A stretch of DNA of 64,000 bases from Batillaria attramentaria (GCA_018292915.2 JACVVK020000338.1:338501-402500), one strand, 5' to 3'; positions 21,831 to 35,283 are shown, numbered from the stretch's first letter. Translations and numbers: made by a program. Notes: generated from the sequence alone by a model not told the origin.

Positions 21831-22328
21831 AGTTACCGTTGGAAATATCATATTAGCTACAACAGTATCTACATCAGGAAAAGTGTCGCCGACAGCCACG
21901 AAGAAGTGACTACGTAAATCCTGTCTTCGTGGGACTGTTCGCCTTCTTGGTTTTTTTTATATACTAAACTCATAATATTCTCTGTCTTTAGAGCCACATT
22001 CTTAAACAAATAGTGAATACTTTGTATACTTTTCTTGACTGAGAGCACTGACAGGGTGTTTTTCATTAGTCGAGCTTTAGTAACCGTGATAGTCGGTTGG
22101 AAACCTCGCACCTCTTTCTCTTTGTTTGTATGGGGAAATACATGTTAGTGTGATTGTACTTGTATGGGGTAATAAATGTTTAGTGTGATTGTACTTGTAT
22201 GGGGTAATAAATGTTTGTATGATTGTACCCCTGTGTAACTGTGCACGATTGTGTGTGGTATGTACGTGAATGTGATAGTGAGTGTGAATGTGTGTTTACG
22301 CGGAACGCAGGACAGGATCGTGACAATT
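21831..22328 (+). mobile_element. Solo LTR-c, U2
   Basis: It has the 35-bp internal duplication as in U1, with several one-base indels. Confidence 0.8.
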
Positions 22329-22905
22329 GTATTGGCAGGAAAAATGTGACCCGTTCTGACAATAGGGACCATTGCAGGAAAACTTTCAATGCGTGTTTTG
22401 TGTGGTTGATTTGATATAGACACATCGAATGATGTCAAGAAAAACCGCGATTTAATCAGCCCATTAAAGGAGAAGCGCGATCATCGCTTGAGAGAGGCAA
22501 AAGTGCGCTTTTCTGGCGGTTTCTACACAGACTATTGGCAGGAAAAATGTGACCCGTTCTGACAAAAGGGACCATAAGTCGAAACTTATCAATTTAGGGA
22601 TCTACTGGTTATGCAGTTTAATTCAAAATAAGAATGAAAGCTCTACTACAAAAATTGGCAGAGATATCAGCAGTTGAAATTGGCTATTCACAAGGCGGCG
22701 GTACTGGAAAAGCGCGATCTTGCGCCCAAATCACTTCCTTTTCTCACAGACAAGCACATTTGTGTTTGAAACAAGAAATAAACGCCTTTTTCCTCAAAAT
22801 TGGCCGATAGAATCGCGGTTCTTTGATTACCATTCCATTCGTTTTGTATACACCAGAAAAACGTGCATTACGATTTTTTTTTCTCCAATAAATGTGAGTA
22901 GTAGT
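22329..22905 (-). repeat. Inverted D segment 2, U2
   Basis: It matches U1 with extra single bases (for example GTGTTTTGTG, GCGCCCAAATC, GTTTTGTATAC). Confidence 0.85.
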
Positions 22906-23383
22906 AGGCATGGGCAGCATGACGCTTTCGCTGTGACTTCGCGGAAAAGCACGCGATTTTGGTGGATTTCTAACCGCGGTCTGTGCTGCGGCTTCTGCAA
23001 AGACTTTTATAAATTATACATCAAAAGAAAGCACATTGTCTCCTCTTTTCAACCACTGTACTTGTGTATTTGTGGGCGGCCGGTGAGATGAGCACGTAGC
23101 TGAAATGTAACGCACGTGTTTGAGGGTCGGTTTGCGTTTGACCCCCCTTTTTACGCTACGCCCGAAAAACAGCTGTTTTACTCTGTCTCTTTTCCGGGTT
23201 ACAGCGTGAACGACAGATGTCGTACAGATCTAAATTGGTACCAAACTAAAGAGGAAAACCTGTAGTTTTATGTTCTTCCGTTCAAAAATTAACGTAGAAG
23301 TCGAAAAAAGGAAGAATACAGTCGCCTTCATCTGCAGTTTTCACGGCATAACATTAAAAAATAACTCGCTGTCGCTGCTGTCT
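22906..23383 (+). other. T region, U2
   Basis: It is the same as in U1 apart from a missing T in AAATTGGTACC near 23235. No gene is seen. Confidence 0.6.
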
Positions 23384-23592
23384 GTTTTTGTTTTGTTTGT
23401 TTTTTTGTTTTTTGTTGTTTTTTGTTTTGTTTTTTTCTTTCTTTTTCTGCTTTATTGGTATGTGTCTCTTTTTTTTTTCTTTTTTTTTTTTTATTGTTTT
23501 GTTTTGGTTTTCTTCCGTTGGTTGATTGTGTACGTATGTTATGTCTATCATATATGTGCAAATGTGAAAAAAAAAAAGAAAAAAAAAAAAGA
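23384..23592. repeat. Oligo-T/oligo-A tract, U2
   Basis: It has the same layout as U1 with different homopolymer lengths. Confidence 0.85.
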
Positions 23593-23614
23593 ACTCAATA
23601 GCCAACCAGTTTAA

Positions 23615-23643
23615 CTCTTTGAAATTGCGCTCCGTCGTCAGAG
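23615..23643. mobile_element. 29-bp MITE remnant, U2
   Basis: TTAA is at 23611-23614 and 23644-23647. The deletion is the same as in U1. Confidence 0.75.
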
Positions 23644-23647
23644 TTAA

Positions 23648-25636
23648 CGTACCTAGACCAATTCCCAGTCGAATGAGATATCAGGTTAATGTTTGGAGCT
23701 TCAAATTACACGAAGGGGCATTTTCAGAGGTATAAAATTTGAAGTATCTCTATCACAATTTCATTATTCTCAGTTTTTCTGTGTCATAGTATGCACAGAC
23801 TGTAAAAAACATTTTCAGTTGGACAGAATTCAAAATGTGGCCACTACTCGGCCTCAAAAACATTAGAATAGCGAAACTGTTCCGTACGGAGCATAGAAGA
23901 AAGTAGTGGCAGAAGTATTTTTCTCATTTCTCAGCAACCGTTGATACAAAGGTCACCAAATTTGGTACAGGAATGGTTGCTATAACGGTCTTTTACGTCT
24001 CTTAATTTTGATGACCTTGCTAACAAGTCAAGGTCACGGGATTATATTGATTTGTCCAGAAACGGATTTTTTTATTTGAAATGTGGCATTTTCTCAATAA
24101 CCAGAACCACGAGACACACAAAACTTGGCACAATACTTGGCGGTGTAAAGATCCTTTAAAGATCTCATTTTGAATGACCTTGATCTTTTAAAACAAGATT
24201 TTGGGTGAAATTTCAGAAACTGAGATTTTTTATTGAATTTGACAAACTGCTGAGCACCAGCAACCACCAGAATATAAAGCACTTCGAGTTTGTAAAACGA
24301 TATTTGAAACAAACTTATTTGAATGGGCTTCCCCAGAGGTCAAGGTCACATTGGTTTGGAAAAGAAATTCTGGATCTAAAAAGTGACTGAAAATTTCGCA
24401 CCATTACGAATAATGGCAAGGCCTTTCTTACTAATTCAGCACCGTGACCTTTCCAAAATGTCAAGGCCATGTTCACATTTGAAATATAAGGGTTTCTGGC
24501 ATTTTATTGATACTAATTTTGTTTATTGTGCGCTCAAAACAGCGATGGTCACATGGATTTGACTTCCGCCGGCGATACTGATGACGGTAGCTCTGCCCTG
24601 TTCCGGATTCTGAGGAAGAGGCACACTCTGACTTGCTAAATTTTGTTCCAGGACATGCTGCCTCAGGTCAACCGATTCCATTAAAACAAACAGATAAACA
24701 TGCATGAAAAAACTGAGGTAGGGGTGATCTCGTTTGTCGATATATAACCCTTGGAGGCTCAAGAATACTTCATTTCAAGAAAATCATTTCATTTGAATCA
24801 AATGAGCAAGTAGAGCATATTCATCATTTTCTATTGATATCTGACCTTGACCTTTAGACAAGGTCGTTCAACGGCGCATGTTTAAACCCTCTTTCATGAG
24901 AAATGTCACACTGTGATGAGTTTTGTGTGGTTGGCGTTAATCATTACTTATGCCCGAATACTGTGACCTTGACTATTAGCCGAGGTCATTTAAGATGTGT
25001 AATCGTTATGATGACCTTTGACTTTGAACTTTTAGAAGAGAATTAGCCCCCCACTTCTGGCACGTTTTAGCTAAGAGTGTGTCTCAGGTATGTTTTTCTA
25101 TAGCGCGGCGGTTCTGTTGGACCTTGTGGGCCTTTGAAGGTCAAGCTGGCAGCCATTTTGAATGACAGTTATCTTGAATATACATGGATGTACCTAACAC
25201 ACCCACGCTGTCCTGTCTGTCAATTCTGATATTCTGAAATTCTGAGACTTCAATCAACGATTGTGTGGTCAGTCCTAACTATAGTCACCCTAAAAGCAGC
25301 CAGGATGCTAAGGGATAAAATAAGGTTACCTATATTGCATCTCATTTCTACGTCATTTTTCTCTAATGTCACCAAAATTTACAAACATCGTAGCAACAAC
25401 TTTGAAATGAGAAGGATTTTATTTAACATTTCTGATATATTTTGGCCATTTCCTCTATAAAATTTAAGACCATACAGCAGCCTCGTTTTCGATTCTATCG
25501 AGATTTTTTAAAAAAAATTGTCACTCTTCGCGTACAATTTGACACACTATTCATGTATAAATCAACTTCGTGTGTTAGTGTAAAAATTGTATACCTCCCC
25601 CAAACGACGCTGTGCCCGATTTGAACTCAGCTACAT
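23648..25636 (+). repeat. AGGTCA-rich flank between U2 and U3
   Basis: It is the same block as 11365-13347. Local variants include GGTTGCTATAAC near 23975 and CTCAATAACC near 24094, shared with U4 and U5 but not with U1 and U3. Extra bases near 24230 and 24245 and a lost base near 24380 break the long frame seen in U1. Confidence 0.85.
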
Positions 25637-26418
25637 TCGTGATACGAACACCCATACATCATAAATGCAACATATAACAAACATTTTGTAAACATTTGGT
25701 AAATCTTTTGCGAGGCAAGAATGACAGAAAATTTCGCAAAAACACTCTTTCACTCGCAACTTCCTGGCGTTGCGGCGCTACACCGAGGCCTTTCAGCAAC
25801 CCAGTGAACCCAGTACTTGTCCGGACTGGACCGCCCTACACAAAGGGCAAATACTTCGGTAATAGTGACAACCAGCGTCAGAATGGCTGTTTGACGGTTT
25901 TCCGCTCATCAGCTACATCCCTGAACAGGAACAGACGTCAGTTTTCGTTTACGTCACAATTTATTTCTGACGGAAGCAACATACGCAATTTCAGTGGTTG
26001 ACGTCATCAACCACTGAACAACGCATCATCTACTCTATCAGAATTCTATCATTTCAATTAAAAACACAACTCACTATTATGGCAGGAACCAAGGAACCTG
26101 TCTATATGACGGACAGTTGTTACGATTTAAATTACAATGAATTTTAAAATACAACAATCTCGGTTCCTGACATCCTCTCCCCCCCCCCCCCCCCCCCCTG
26201 GAAAAGTCAAATCTTGAAATTAATTGAAAGAGTTTGTCAACTCTCACAAGAGAGATCTGAATCTGACTCACAGAAGTTGAGTTTCGAGTACAATACAAAA
26301 TCGTGATACGAACACCCATACATCATAAATGCAACATATAACAAACATTTTGCAAACATTTGGTAAATCTTTTGCGAGGCAAGAATGACAGAAAATTTCG
26401 CAAAAACACTCTTTCACT
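25637..26418 (+). repeat. A-B-C-A' block of U3
   Basis: A is 25637-25754 and here carries GCGAGGC like A', which may be local conversion. B ends near 26169 with one extra C (AATCTCGG). The C tract is 26179-26198 (20 bases) and A' is 26301-26418. Confidence 0.9.
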
Positions 26419-26481
26419 ACTGGATGGATGGTCTGCTGTAAAATCTCTGCTCTATATACATACAACTCGCTGTAAACATGA

Positions 26482-26990
26482 CTAAGTTGGACACCTAGAC
26501 AACGCATCAGCTTCTACGTTGGAACAGCCTGCAATGGGTACAACGTGAAAACTGAACTCCTGCAGAGCCAAAGCCCACCGCATGAGCCTGCTGTTGCGGA
26601 GTTTGCTCTCCTGCAAGTATGACAGTGAACGATGATCTGTCTCCAGTGAGAAAGTCCTGCCAAAGAGATATCTGGAAAACTTACCCACTGCCCAAACAAT
26701 TGCGAGACATTCTTTCTCCACCACTGCGTATTTGGTCTCTCTGTCAAGCAACTTCCTGCTAGCATACGCTATGGGATGAAAATCACCGTCCTGTGCTTGT
26801 TGCAGTAACACTGCTCCCAAACCCGTATTGGAAGCATCAGTCCAAAGTGTAAACGGACGACTGGAAGCATGAGAACAGGGTCAGATGATAGAATCAACTG
26901 AACGGCCTCCAGAGCTTTCTGACATTCGTGTGTCCATTTGACCTTTGCTGGCTTACCTTTCTTTGTGAGCTCTGTCAATGGAGCCACCAA
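26482..26990 (-). pseudogene. pol: RT connection and RNase H, frameshifted, U3
   Basis: The frames and the break are the same as in U1. Confidence 0.85.
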
Positions 26991-27675
26991 AGAACTGTAA
27001 TTTGGAACGTAGCGACGGTAAAACCCCGATCAGCCCCAGAACTGAACGCACCTGTTTCTTCGTCCTTGGGATTTGCAACTGCAACATCCTTTCTACCTTT
27101 TCAGGCACTGGGCGTAACATACCCTTACCCACTACATGACCGAGAAACGCAAGTTCTCTGAAGCCTGTTTCAACTTTGGAAGGTCTGGCTGTTAACCCAT
27201 TTTCACGAAGACGTTGCAAGATTTTGCGTACTGCCTCTGGATGCGATGTCCAATCGACTGTACCGACCAGTACGTCATCAAAGAAAGATACAGCGTTTAG
27301 TTCATCCAAACAAAGTTTTCTCATGAGTCTAGCGAACGTGTCTGGCGCTGAAACCAGACCAAAAGGCATGCGTACGAACTGGAACTCCCCTTGTGGAGTC
27401 CGGAACGCAGTTTTCGGCCTATCTTCCTCAGCGACCTGTATCTGCCAGTAACCCTTTGCTAGGTCGAGTTTCGTGAAATAGTTGTACTCACGCAGCTGTG
27501 CGAAGAGTTCCTCGACGTCCGGAATCGGCTCCATGTCTGGAACTGTAACTGCATTGAGCTTCCTGAAGTCCAAACAAAAACGAATGGAATTATCGGGCTT
27601 CTTCACGAGCACGTAGGGAGCACAGCAGGGTGATGAAGACCTCTCGATGACACCCATGGCGAGCATATTGTCCAC
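26953..27675 (-). pseudogene. pol: Reverse transcriptase fragment, U3
   Basis: The frame is the same as in U1 and U2. Confidence 0.88.
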
Positions 27676-29206
27676 TTCCTTCTTTACCGCGTCGAGTGAA
27701 GCGAAGGGAACAGGTTACTGCTTCACCTGGACTGGAACTGACGTCGTCAACTGTATCCAAATGCACCCGCGCTACTGGGTAAGATAAAATCTCTCCCCCA
27801 AATGCAGTACAGTGACGTATCTCTCCGGTATACTGATCTTCGGACAGAAGCGACTTCCGTACACCCACAGTCGTACAAACCGAGTCCAATAGAACCTTCA
27901 CCTCCTGATCATTCAAAGTACCTGAACAGGTTTCCAAAGCGTCATTAACATCTATCGGCTTCTGGAATAATGACGTCACTTTGAGAGGATAAATGACCGC
28001 ACGGCTTGTACAATGTACTTACTTCACCACACTGATGACAATTCGACATTGGGATGCATAGACCCACTGACGAAGACTGAGACTGCTTCTGCTTGGACGG
28101 ACAATCCTTAGCCCAGTGACCAAACTTCCTGCATGATCTACACTGATTAGAATCAAGATCCGCACTCACCTGAGGCTGAGACTGGTTGATTCCACCACGA
28201 CCATGAAATCGACCTCGTCCCCCTCGACCCTGACCTGGACCTCCACGATGAATAGTCGACGACGGTTGAGTCTTTGGGACGACAGCAGCAGCAACCGAAG
28301 TCCATGCGTCATCACCGGCCTTCCTTGCGAACGACTTTCCTGGATTTGCATCCTTGTAGAGATCAGCTTTCTCCGTGATCTCGTCTACGTTCTTGCATCC
28401 AAGCTGCTTAAGGTGTGAAACAATATCTCTGGTACACGATTGAAAGAACTGTTCACGTAAGATTAAATCAGTCAAACCCTCAACTGACAAATCAAACCAC
28501 CTGTGAAAATCTCTCTTCATCCGTTCTGTGAAGGAGAGAAAGGTTTCACCCGCTTCTGGTCGTGCAGCTCGAAAACGAGAACGAAATCCCTCCTCTGTAC
28601 ACTGAAACTGCCTGAGAAGACCCTCTTTCAAGTCTTTGTTGAGTCTGCCTTAGCAAGAGAAAGAGACTGAAAAACATCTAATGCTTTTCCCGATAATTTG
28701 GACGCTAATACCACAGCCCACTCAGACTCTGGAATACTGCACGCGAGTGCGTGCTTTTCAAATCGAAACAAATATGCATCAATGTCTGACGACTTTTCGT
28801 CAAACTCGAAGAGCTTCAACTTACTCAAATAAGAAATCGAAGCATTCGCCTTAGCTGACTTCTGACTAACTCCAAGGCGCATCCGTTCCAGTTCTAACTG
28901 GTGTTCACGCTCAGCTTGTCTGTCTCTAGCGAACCTTTCAGCTTCCGCATCCTGAACTAGCCTCCTACGCTCAAGCTCACTATCATAAAAGTTCGCCAAC
29001 TTCTCACCTTTCAAGCCCATTCTTTCTCCAAGGAGCAAGACCTCCTCGACTGTGTCGGGTAGACGTGATGTCTCTCCAGCTGACATCGCGCCAACCAATT
29101 TTGGAGTCACAACCTGAGTCATACCCCGACCAACACCTGCAAACTTTGGAGTAACAGGATCTGCCATAACTACACTCAAAACGACGGCGACCACCAGTAA
29201 CCCCAT
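27590..29206 (-). pseudogene. gag: Gag-protease of gypsy fragment, U3 (two frameshifts)
   Basis: The U2-type deletion is near 28640. An extra base near 27990 (GAGGATAAATG for GAGGAAAATG) separates the knuckle part from the protease part. The remaining frames are 192, 228 and 129 codons. Confidence 0.85.
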
Positions 29207-29520
29207 ATACTAATTAAACTATCCACCTATATACAAAACAGTGTTCCGTTGAGTGCGTCTGTGAGCCCGCAAGCCCCCATAAAGCAGATAACGGTTTCTA
29301 TGTACCACTGAGTACTCACATGCCAACCTGCATCACGTCAGCATGGCTAAAGGTTTCTACATGGTGTGAGCAGTGCGATTGGTCTACATCTCGGCTGAGA
29401 GGTTACAGCAGACGACTGAAATTGAAAAATGACAGAGAAAGTGCAAGTCAAATTTGCCTGCTAATTCCAACAAGGGAACACAGAACAAGGACGAGGACGT
29501 TTTCAAAAGGGGGGTCACCA

Positions 29521-30011
29521 AGTTGTCACGACCCTGTCCTGCGTTCCGCGTAAACACACATTCACACTCACTATCACATTCACGTACATACCACACACAA
29601 TCGTGCACAGTTACACAGGGGCATACAAGGGTACAATCATACAAACATTTATTACCCCATACAAGTACAATCACACTAACATGTATTTCCCCATACAAAC
29701 AAAGAGAAAGAGGTGCGAGGTTTCCAACCGACTATCACGGTTACTAAAGCTCGACTAATGAAAAACACCCTGTCAGTGCTCTCAGTCAAGAAAAGTATAC
29801 AAAGTATTCACTATTTTAGTTCCTGATTGTTTAAGAATGTGGCTCTAAAGACAGTTAGAGTATACTTATGAGTTTATTATATAAAAAAAAAACCAAGAAG
29901 GCGAACAATCCCACGAAGACAGGATTTACGTAGTCACTTCTTCGTGGCTGTCGGCGACACTTTTCCTGATGTAGATACTGTCGTAGCTAATATGATATTC
30001 CAACGGTAACT
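29521..30011 (-). mobile_element. LTR-a, U3 (491 bp)
   Basis: The termini and stem are the same as in U1. The flanking B' has one extra A in CAGTGAAACCC near 30058. Confidence 0.75.
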
Positions 30012-30098
30012 TCCTGGCGTTGCGGCGCTACACCGAGGCCTTTCAGCAACCCAGTGAAACCCAGTACTTGTCCGGACTGGACCGCCCTACACAAAGGG

Positions 30099-30160
30099 TT
30101 AGTTAGTTAGTTATTTAGGGCTTAACGCCGTGCAAGCCACAAAGGCTAATTCGCGGCTAT
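30099..30160. mobile_element. 62-bp insertion, U3
   Basis: The target duplications are 30088-30098 and 30161-30171. It has the GCCGTGC variant as in U2. Confidence 0.75.
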
Positions 30161-30385
30161 TACACAAAGGGCAAATACTTCGGTAATAGTGACAACCAGC
30201 GTCAAAATGGCCGTTTGACGGTTTTCCGCTCATCAGCTACATCCCTGAACAGGAACAGACGTCAGTTTTCGTTTACGTCATAATTTGTTTCTGACGGAAG
30301 CAACATACGCAATTTCAGTGGTTGACGTCATCATCTACTCTATCAGAATTCTATCATTTCAATTAAAAACACAACTCACTATTAT

Positions 30386-30475
30386 GGCAGGAACCAAGGA
30401 ACATGTCTATATGACGGACAGTTGTTGCGATTTAAATTACAATGAATTTTAAAATACAACAATCTGGTTCCTGCC
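30386..30475. mobile_element. MITE-like piece at end of B', U3
   Basis: It has the same arms and shares the U2 variant base. Confidence 0.5.
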
Positions 30476-32033
30476 AACAACAGTCTGTGTACAAACCGCC
30501 AGAAAAACGCACTTTTGCCTCTCTCAAGCGAGATTGCGCTTCTCCTTTAATGGGCTGATTAAATCGCGGTTTTCTTGACATCATTCGATGTGTCTATATC
30601 AAATCAACCACACAAACACGCATTGAAATTTTTCCTGCCAATAGTCTGTGTAGAAACCGCCAGTAAACACACTTTCGCCTCTCCCAATCACCCCTACATT
30701 TTTCGTAACAAAAGGCTCTACTACTCACATTTATTGGAGAAAAAAATCGTAATGCACGTTTTTCTGGTGTATACAAACGAATGAAATGGTAATCAAAGAA
30801 CCGCGATTCTATCGGCCAATTTTGAGGAAAACGGCGTTATTTCTTGTTTCAAGCACAAATGTGCTTGTCTGTGAGAAAAGGAAGTGATTTGGCGCAAGAT
30901 CGCGCTTTTCCAGTACGGCCGCAATGTGAATAGCCAACTTCAACTGCTGATATCTCTGCCAATTTTAGTAGTAGAGCTTTCATTCTTATTTTGAATTAAA
31001 CTGCATAACCAGTAGATTGCAGTGATATGTAAATCTCAAAATTGATAACTTTCGACTTATGGTCCCTTTTGTTAGAACGGGTCACATTTTTCCTGCCAAT
31101 AGTCTGTGTAGAAACCGCCAGAAAAACGCGCTTTTGCCTCTCTCAATCAGCCCTACATTTTTCGTAACAAAAGGCTCTACTACTCACATTTATTGGAGAA
31201 AAAAATCGTAATGCACGTTTTTCTGGTGTATACAAACGAATGGAATGGTAATCAAAGAACCGCGATTCTATCGGCCAATTTTGAGGAAAAAGGCGTTATT
31301 TCTTGTTTCAAACACAAATGTGCTTGTCTGTGAGAAAAGGAAGTGATTTGGCGCAAGATCGCGCTTTTCCAGTTCGGCCGCTATGTGAATAGCCAACTTC
31401 AACTGCTGATATCTCTGCCAATTTTAGTAGTAGAGCTTTCATTCTTATTTGAATTAAACTGCATAACCAGTAGATTGCAATGATATGTAAATCTCAAAAT
31501 GATAACTTTCGACTTATGGTCCCTTTTGTCAGAACGGGTCACATCTTTCCTGCCAATAGTCTGTGTAGAAACCGCCAGAAAAACGCACTTTTGCCTCTCT
31601 CAAGCGAGATCGCGCTTCTCCTTTAATGGGCTGATTAAATCGCGGTTTCTTGACATCATTCGATGTGTCTGTATCAAATCAACCACACAAACACGCATTG
31701 AAATTTTTCCTGCCAATAGGTCTGTGTAGAAACCGCCAGTACACGCACTTTTGCCTCGCTCAATCACCCCTACATTTTTCGTAACAAAAGGCTCTACTAC
31801 TCACATTTATTGGAGAAAAAAATCGTAATACACGTTTTTCTGGTGTATACAAACGAATGGAATGTAATCAAAGAACCGCGATTCTATCGGCCAATTTTGA
31901 GGAAAAAGGCGTTATTTCTTGTTTCAAGCACAAATGTGCTTGTCTGTGAGAAAAGGAAGTGATTTGGCGCAAGATCGCGCTTTTCCAGTTCGGGCCGCCT
32001 TGTGAATAGCTAATTTCAACTTAGCCAGACCTA
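30476..32033 (+). repeat. Direct D array of U3: three subrepeats
   Basis: One full subrepeat fewer than U1 and U2. The last subrepeat has the CAGTACACGC variant of the U1 fourth subrepeat, so an internal copy was lost. Confidence 0.85.
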
Positions 32034-32497
32034 AGTTACCGTTGGAATATCATATTAGCTACAACAGTATCTACATCAGGAAAAGTGTCGCCGACAGCCA
32101 CGAAGAAGTGACTACGTAATCCTGTCTTCGTGGGACTGTTCGCCTTCTTGGTTTTTTTTTATATACTAAAACTCATAAGTATTCTCTGTCTTTAGAGCCA
32201 CATTCTTAAACAAATAGTGAATACTTTGTATACTTTTCTTGACTGAGAGCACTGACAGGGTGTTTTTCATTAGTCGAGCTTTAGTAACCGTGATAGTCGG
32301 TTGGAAACCTCGCACCTCTTTCTCTTTGTTTGTATGGGGAAATACATGTTAGTGTGATTGTACTTGTATGGGGTAATAAATGTTTGTATGATTGTACCCC
32401 TGTGTAACTGTGCACGATTGTGTGTGGTATGTACGTGAATGTGATAGTGAGTGTGAATGTGTGTTTACGCGGAACGCAGGACAGGATCGTGACAATT
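32034..32497 (+). mobile_element. Solo LTR-b, U3
   Basis: It has the same termini, with indels in GTAATCCTG and ACTAAAACTC. Confidence 0.8.
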
Positions 32498-33480
32498 GTA
32501 TTGGCAGGAAAAATGTGACCCGTTCTGACAATAGGGACCATTGGCAGGAAAACTTTCAATGCGTGTTTGTGTGGTTGATTTGATATAGACACATCGAATG
32601 ATGTCAAGAAAACCGCGATTTAATCAGCCCATTAAAGGAGAAGCGCGATCTCGCTTGAGAGAGGCAAAAGTGCGCTTTTCTGGCGGTTTCTACACAGACT
32701 ATTGGCAGGAAAAATGTGACCCGTTCTGACAAAAGGGACCATAAGTCGAAACTTATCAATTTAGGGATTTCATATCACTGCAATCTACTGGTTATGCAGT
32801 TTAATTCAAAATAAGAATGAAAGCTCTACTACAAAAATTGGCAGAGATATCAGCAGTTGAAATTGGCTATTCACAAGGCGGCGGTACTGGAAAAGCGCGA
32901 TCTTGCGCCAAATCGATAACTTTCGACTTATGGTCCCTTTTGTCAGAACGGGTCACATCTTTCCTGCCAATAGTCTGTGTAGAAACCGCCAGAAAAACGC
33001 ACTTTTGCCTCTCTCAAGCGAGATCGCGCTTCTCCTTTAATGGGCTGATTAAATCGCGGTTTTCTTGACATCATTCGATGTGTCTATATCAAATCAACCA
33101 CACAAACACGCATTGAAATTTTTCCTGCCAATAGTCTGTGTAGAAACCGCCAGTAAACGCACTTTTGCCTCGCTCAATCACCCCTACATTTTTCGTAACA
33201 AAAGGCTCTACTACTCACATTTATTGGAGAAAAAAAATCGTAATGCACGTTTTTCTGGTGTATACAAACGAATGGAATGGTAATCAAAGAACCGCGATTC
33301 TATCGGCCAATTTGGAGAAAAAAGGCGTTATTTCTTGTTTCAAGCCCAAATGTGCTTGTCTGTGAGAAAAGGAAGTGATTTGGCGCAAGATCGCGCTTTC
33401 CAGTTCGGCCCTTGAATTAGCTTCGGCGGTCGGCGGGACTCCACATTTGTGAATAGCTAATTTCAACTTAGCCAGACCTA
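32498..33480. repeat. Inverted plus direct D segments, U3
   Basis: Inverted D is 32498-32914 and direct D 32915-33480. The latter carries a foreign stretch at 33411-33447. Confidence 0.85.
33411..33447. other. 37-bp foreign stretch in U3
   Basis: CTTGAATTAGCTTCGG and following GC-rich bases replace the usual GCCGCC between CAGTTCGG and TTGTGAATAGC. It is not seen elsewhere in the window. Confidence 0.5.
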
Positions 33481-33984
33481 AGTTACCGTTGGAATATCAT
33501 ATTAGCTACAACAGTATCTACATCAGGAAAAAGTGTCGCCGACAGCCACGAAGAAGTTGACTACGTAAATCCTGTCTTCGTGGGACTGTTCGCCTTCTTG
33601 GTTTTTTTTTTATATACTAAACCTCATAAGTATTCTCTGTCTTTAGAGCCACATTCTTAAACAAATAGTGAATACTTGTATACTTTTCTTGACTGAGAGC
33701 ACTGACAGGGTGTTTTTCATTAGTCGAGCTTTAGTAACCGTGATAGGCGGTTGGAAACCTCGCACATCTCTTTCTCTTTGTTTGTATGGGGAAATACATG
33801 TTAGTGTGATTGTACTTGTATGGGTGTAATAAATGTTAGTGTGATTGTACTTGTATGGGGTAATAAATGTTTGTATGATTGTACCCCTGTGTAACTGTGC
33901 ACGATTGTGTGTGGTATGTACGTGAATGTGATAGTGAGTGTGAATGTGTGTTTACGCGGAACGCAGGACAGGATCGTGACAATT
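33481..33984 (+). mobile_element. Solo LTR-c, U3
   Basis: The internal duplication is present, with many one-base indels. Confidence 0.8.
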
Positions 33985-34571
33985 GTATTGGCAGGAAAAA
34001 TGTGACCCGTTTCTGACAATAGGGACCATTGGCAGGAAAACTTTCAATGCGTGTTTTGTGTGGTTGATTTGATATAGACACATCGAATGATGTCAAGAAA
34101 ACCGCGATTTAATCAGCCCATTAAAGGAGAAGCGCGATCTTCGCTTGAGAGAGGCAAAAGTGCGCTTTTCTCTGGCGGTTCTACACAGACTATTGGCAGG
34201 AAAAATGTGACCCCGTTCTGACAAAAGGGACCATAAGTCGAAACTTATCAATGGTAGGGATCTACTGGTATGCAGTTTAATTCAAAATAAGAATGAAAGC
34301 TCTACTACAAAAATTGGCAGAGATATCAGCAGTTGAAATTGGCTATTCACAAGGACGGGCGGTACTGGAAAAGCGCGATCTTGCGCCAAATCACTTCCCT
34401 TTTCTCCACAGACAAGCACATTTGTGTTTGAAACAAGAAATAACGCCTTTTTCCTCAAAATTGGCCGATAGATATCGCGGTTCTTATTTGATTACCATTC
34501 CATTCGTTTGTATACACCAGAAAAACGTGCATTACGATTTTTTTTTCTCCAATAAATGTGAGTAGTAGTAG
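33985..34571 (-). repeat. Inverted D segment 2, U3
   Basis: It matches U1 with unusually many indels (for example GACCCCGTT, GGACGGGCGG, TTCTTATTTG). Confidence 0.85.
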
Positions 34572-35052
34572 GCATATGGGCAGCATGACGCTTTCGCTGT
34601 GACTTCGCGGAAAAGCACGCGATTTTTGGTGGATTTCTAACCGCGGTCTGTGCTGCGGCTTCTGCAAAGACTTTTATAAATTATACATCAAAAGAACGCA
34701 CATGTCTCCCTCTTTTCAACCACTGTACTTGTGTATTTGTGGGCGGCCGGTGAGATGAGCACGTAGCTGAAATGTAACGCACGTGTTGAGGGTCGGTTTG
34801 CGTTTGACCCCCCCTTTTTACGCTACGCCCGAAAAACAGCTGTTTTTACTCTGTCTCTTTTCCGGGTTACAGCGTGAACGACAGATGTCGTACAGATCTA
34901 AATTTGGTACCAAACTAAAGAGGAAAACCTGTAGTTTTATGTTCTTCCGTTCAAAAATTAACGTAGAAGTCGAAAAAAAGGAAGAATACAGTCGCCTTCA
35001 TCTGCAGTTTTCACGGCATAACATTAAAAAATAACTCGCTGTCGCTGCTGTC
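34572..35052 (+). other. T region, U3
   Basis: It is the same as in U1 with a few indels (ACGTGTTGAGG, CTGTTTTTAC). No gene is seen. Confidence 0.6.
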
Positions 35053-35261
35053 TGTTTTTGTTTTGTTTTGTTTTTTTTGTTTTTTGTTGTTTTTGTTTTG
35101 TTTTTTCTTTCTTTTTCTGCTTTATTGGTATGTGTCTCTTTTTTTTTTCTTTTTTTTTTTTTTTGTTTTGTTTTGGTTTTCTTCCGTTGGTTGATTGTGT
35201 ACGTATGTTATGTCTATCATATATGTGCAAATGTGAAAAAAAAAAAAGAAAAAAAAAAAGA
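35053..35261. repeat. Oligo-T/oligo-A tract, U3
   Basis: It has the same layout, and the ATTG between the T runs is lost here. Confidence 0.85.
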
Positions 35262-35283
35262 ACTCAATAGCCAACCAGTTTAA

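Larger units (their letters stand above)
12227..24514 (+). repeat. Macrosatellite unit U2 (12288 bp)
   Basis: It has the same order of parts as U1. Differences include a one-base deletion in gag near 16356, shared with U3, a 26-base C tract, and a 42-bp insertion at 20359-20400 beside the first solo LTR. Many single-base indels lie between about 20160 and 24400. Confidence 0.97.
26419..30011 (-). mobile_element. Dead Ty3/gypsy (Gmr1-like) fragment, U3
   Basis: It has the same structure. LTR-a is 29521-30011. It carries the U2-type gag deletion plus one more frameshift. Confidence 0.9.
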
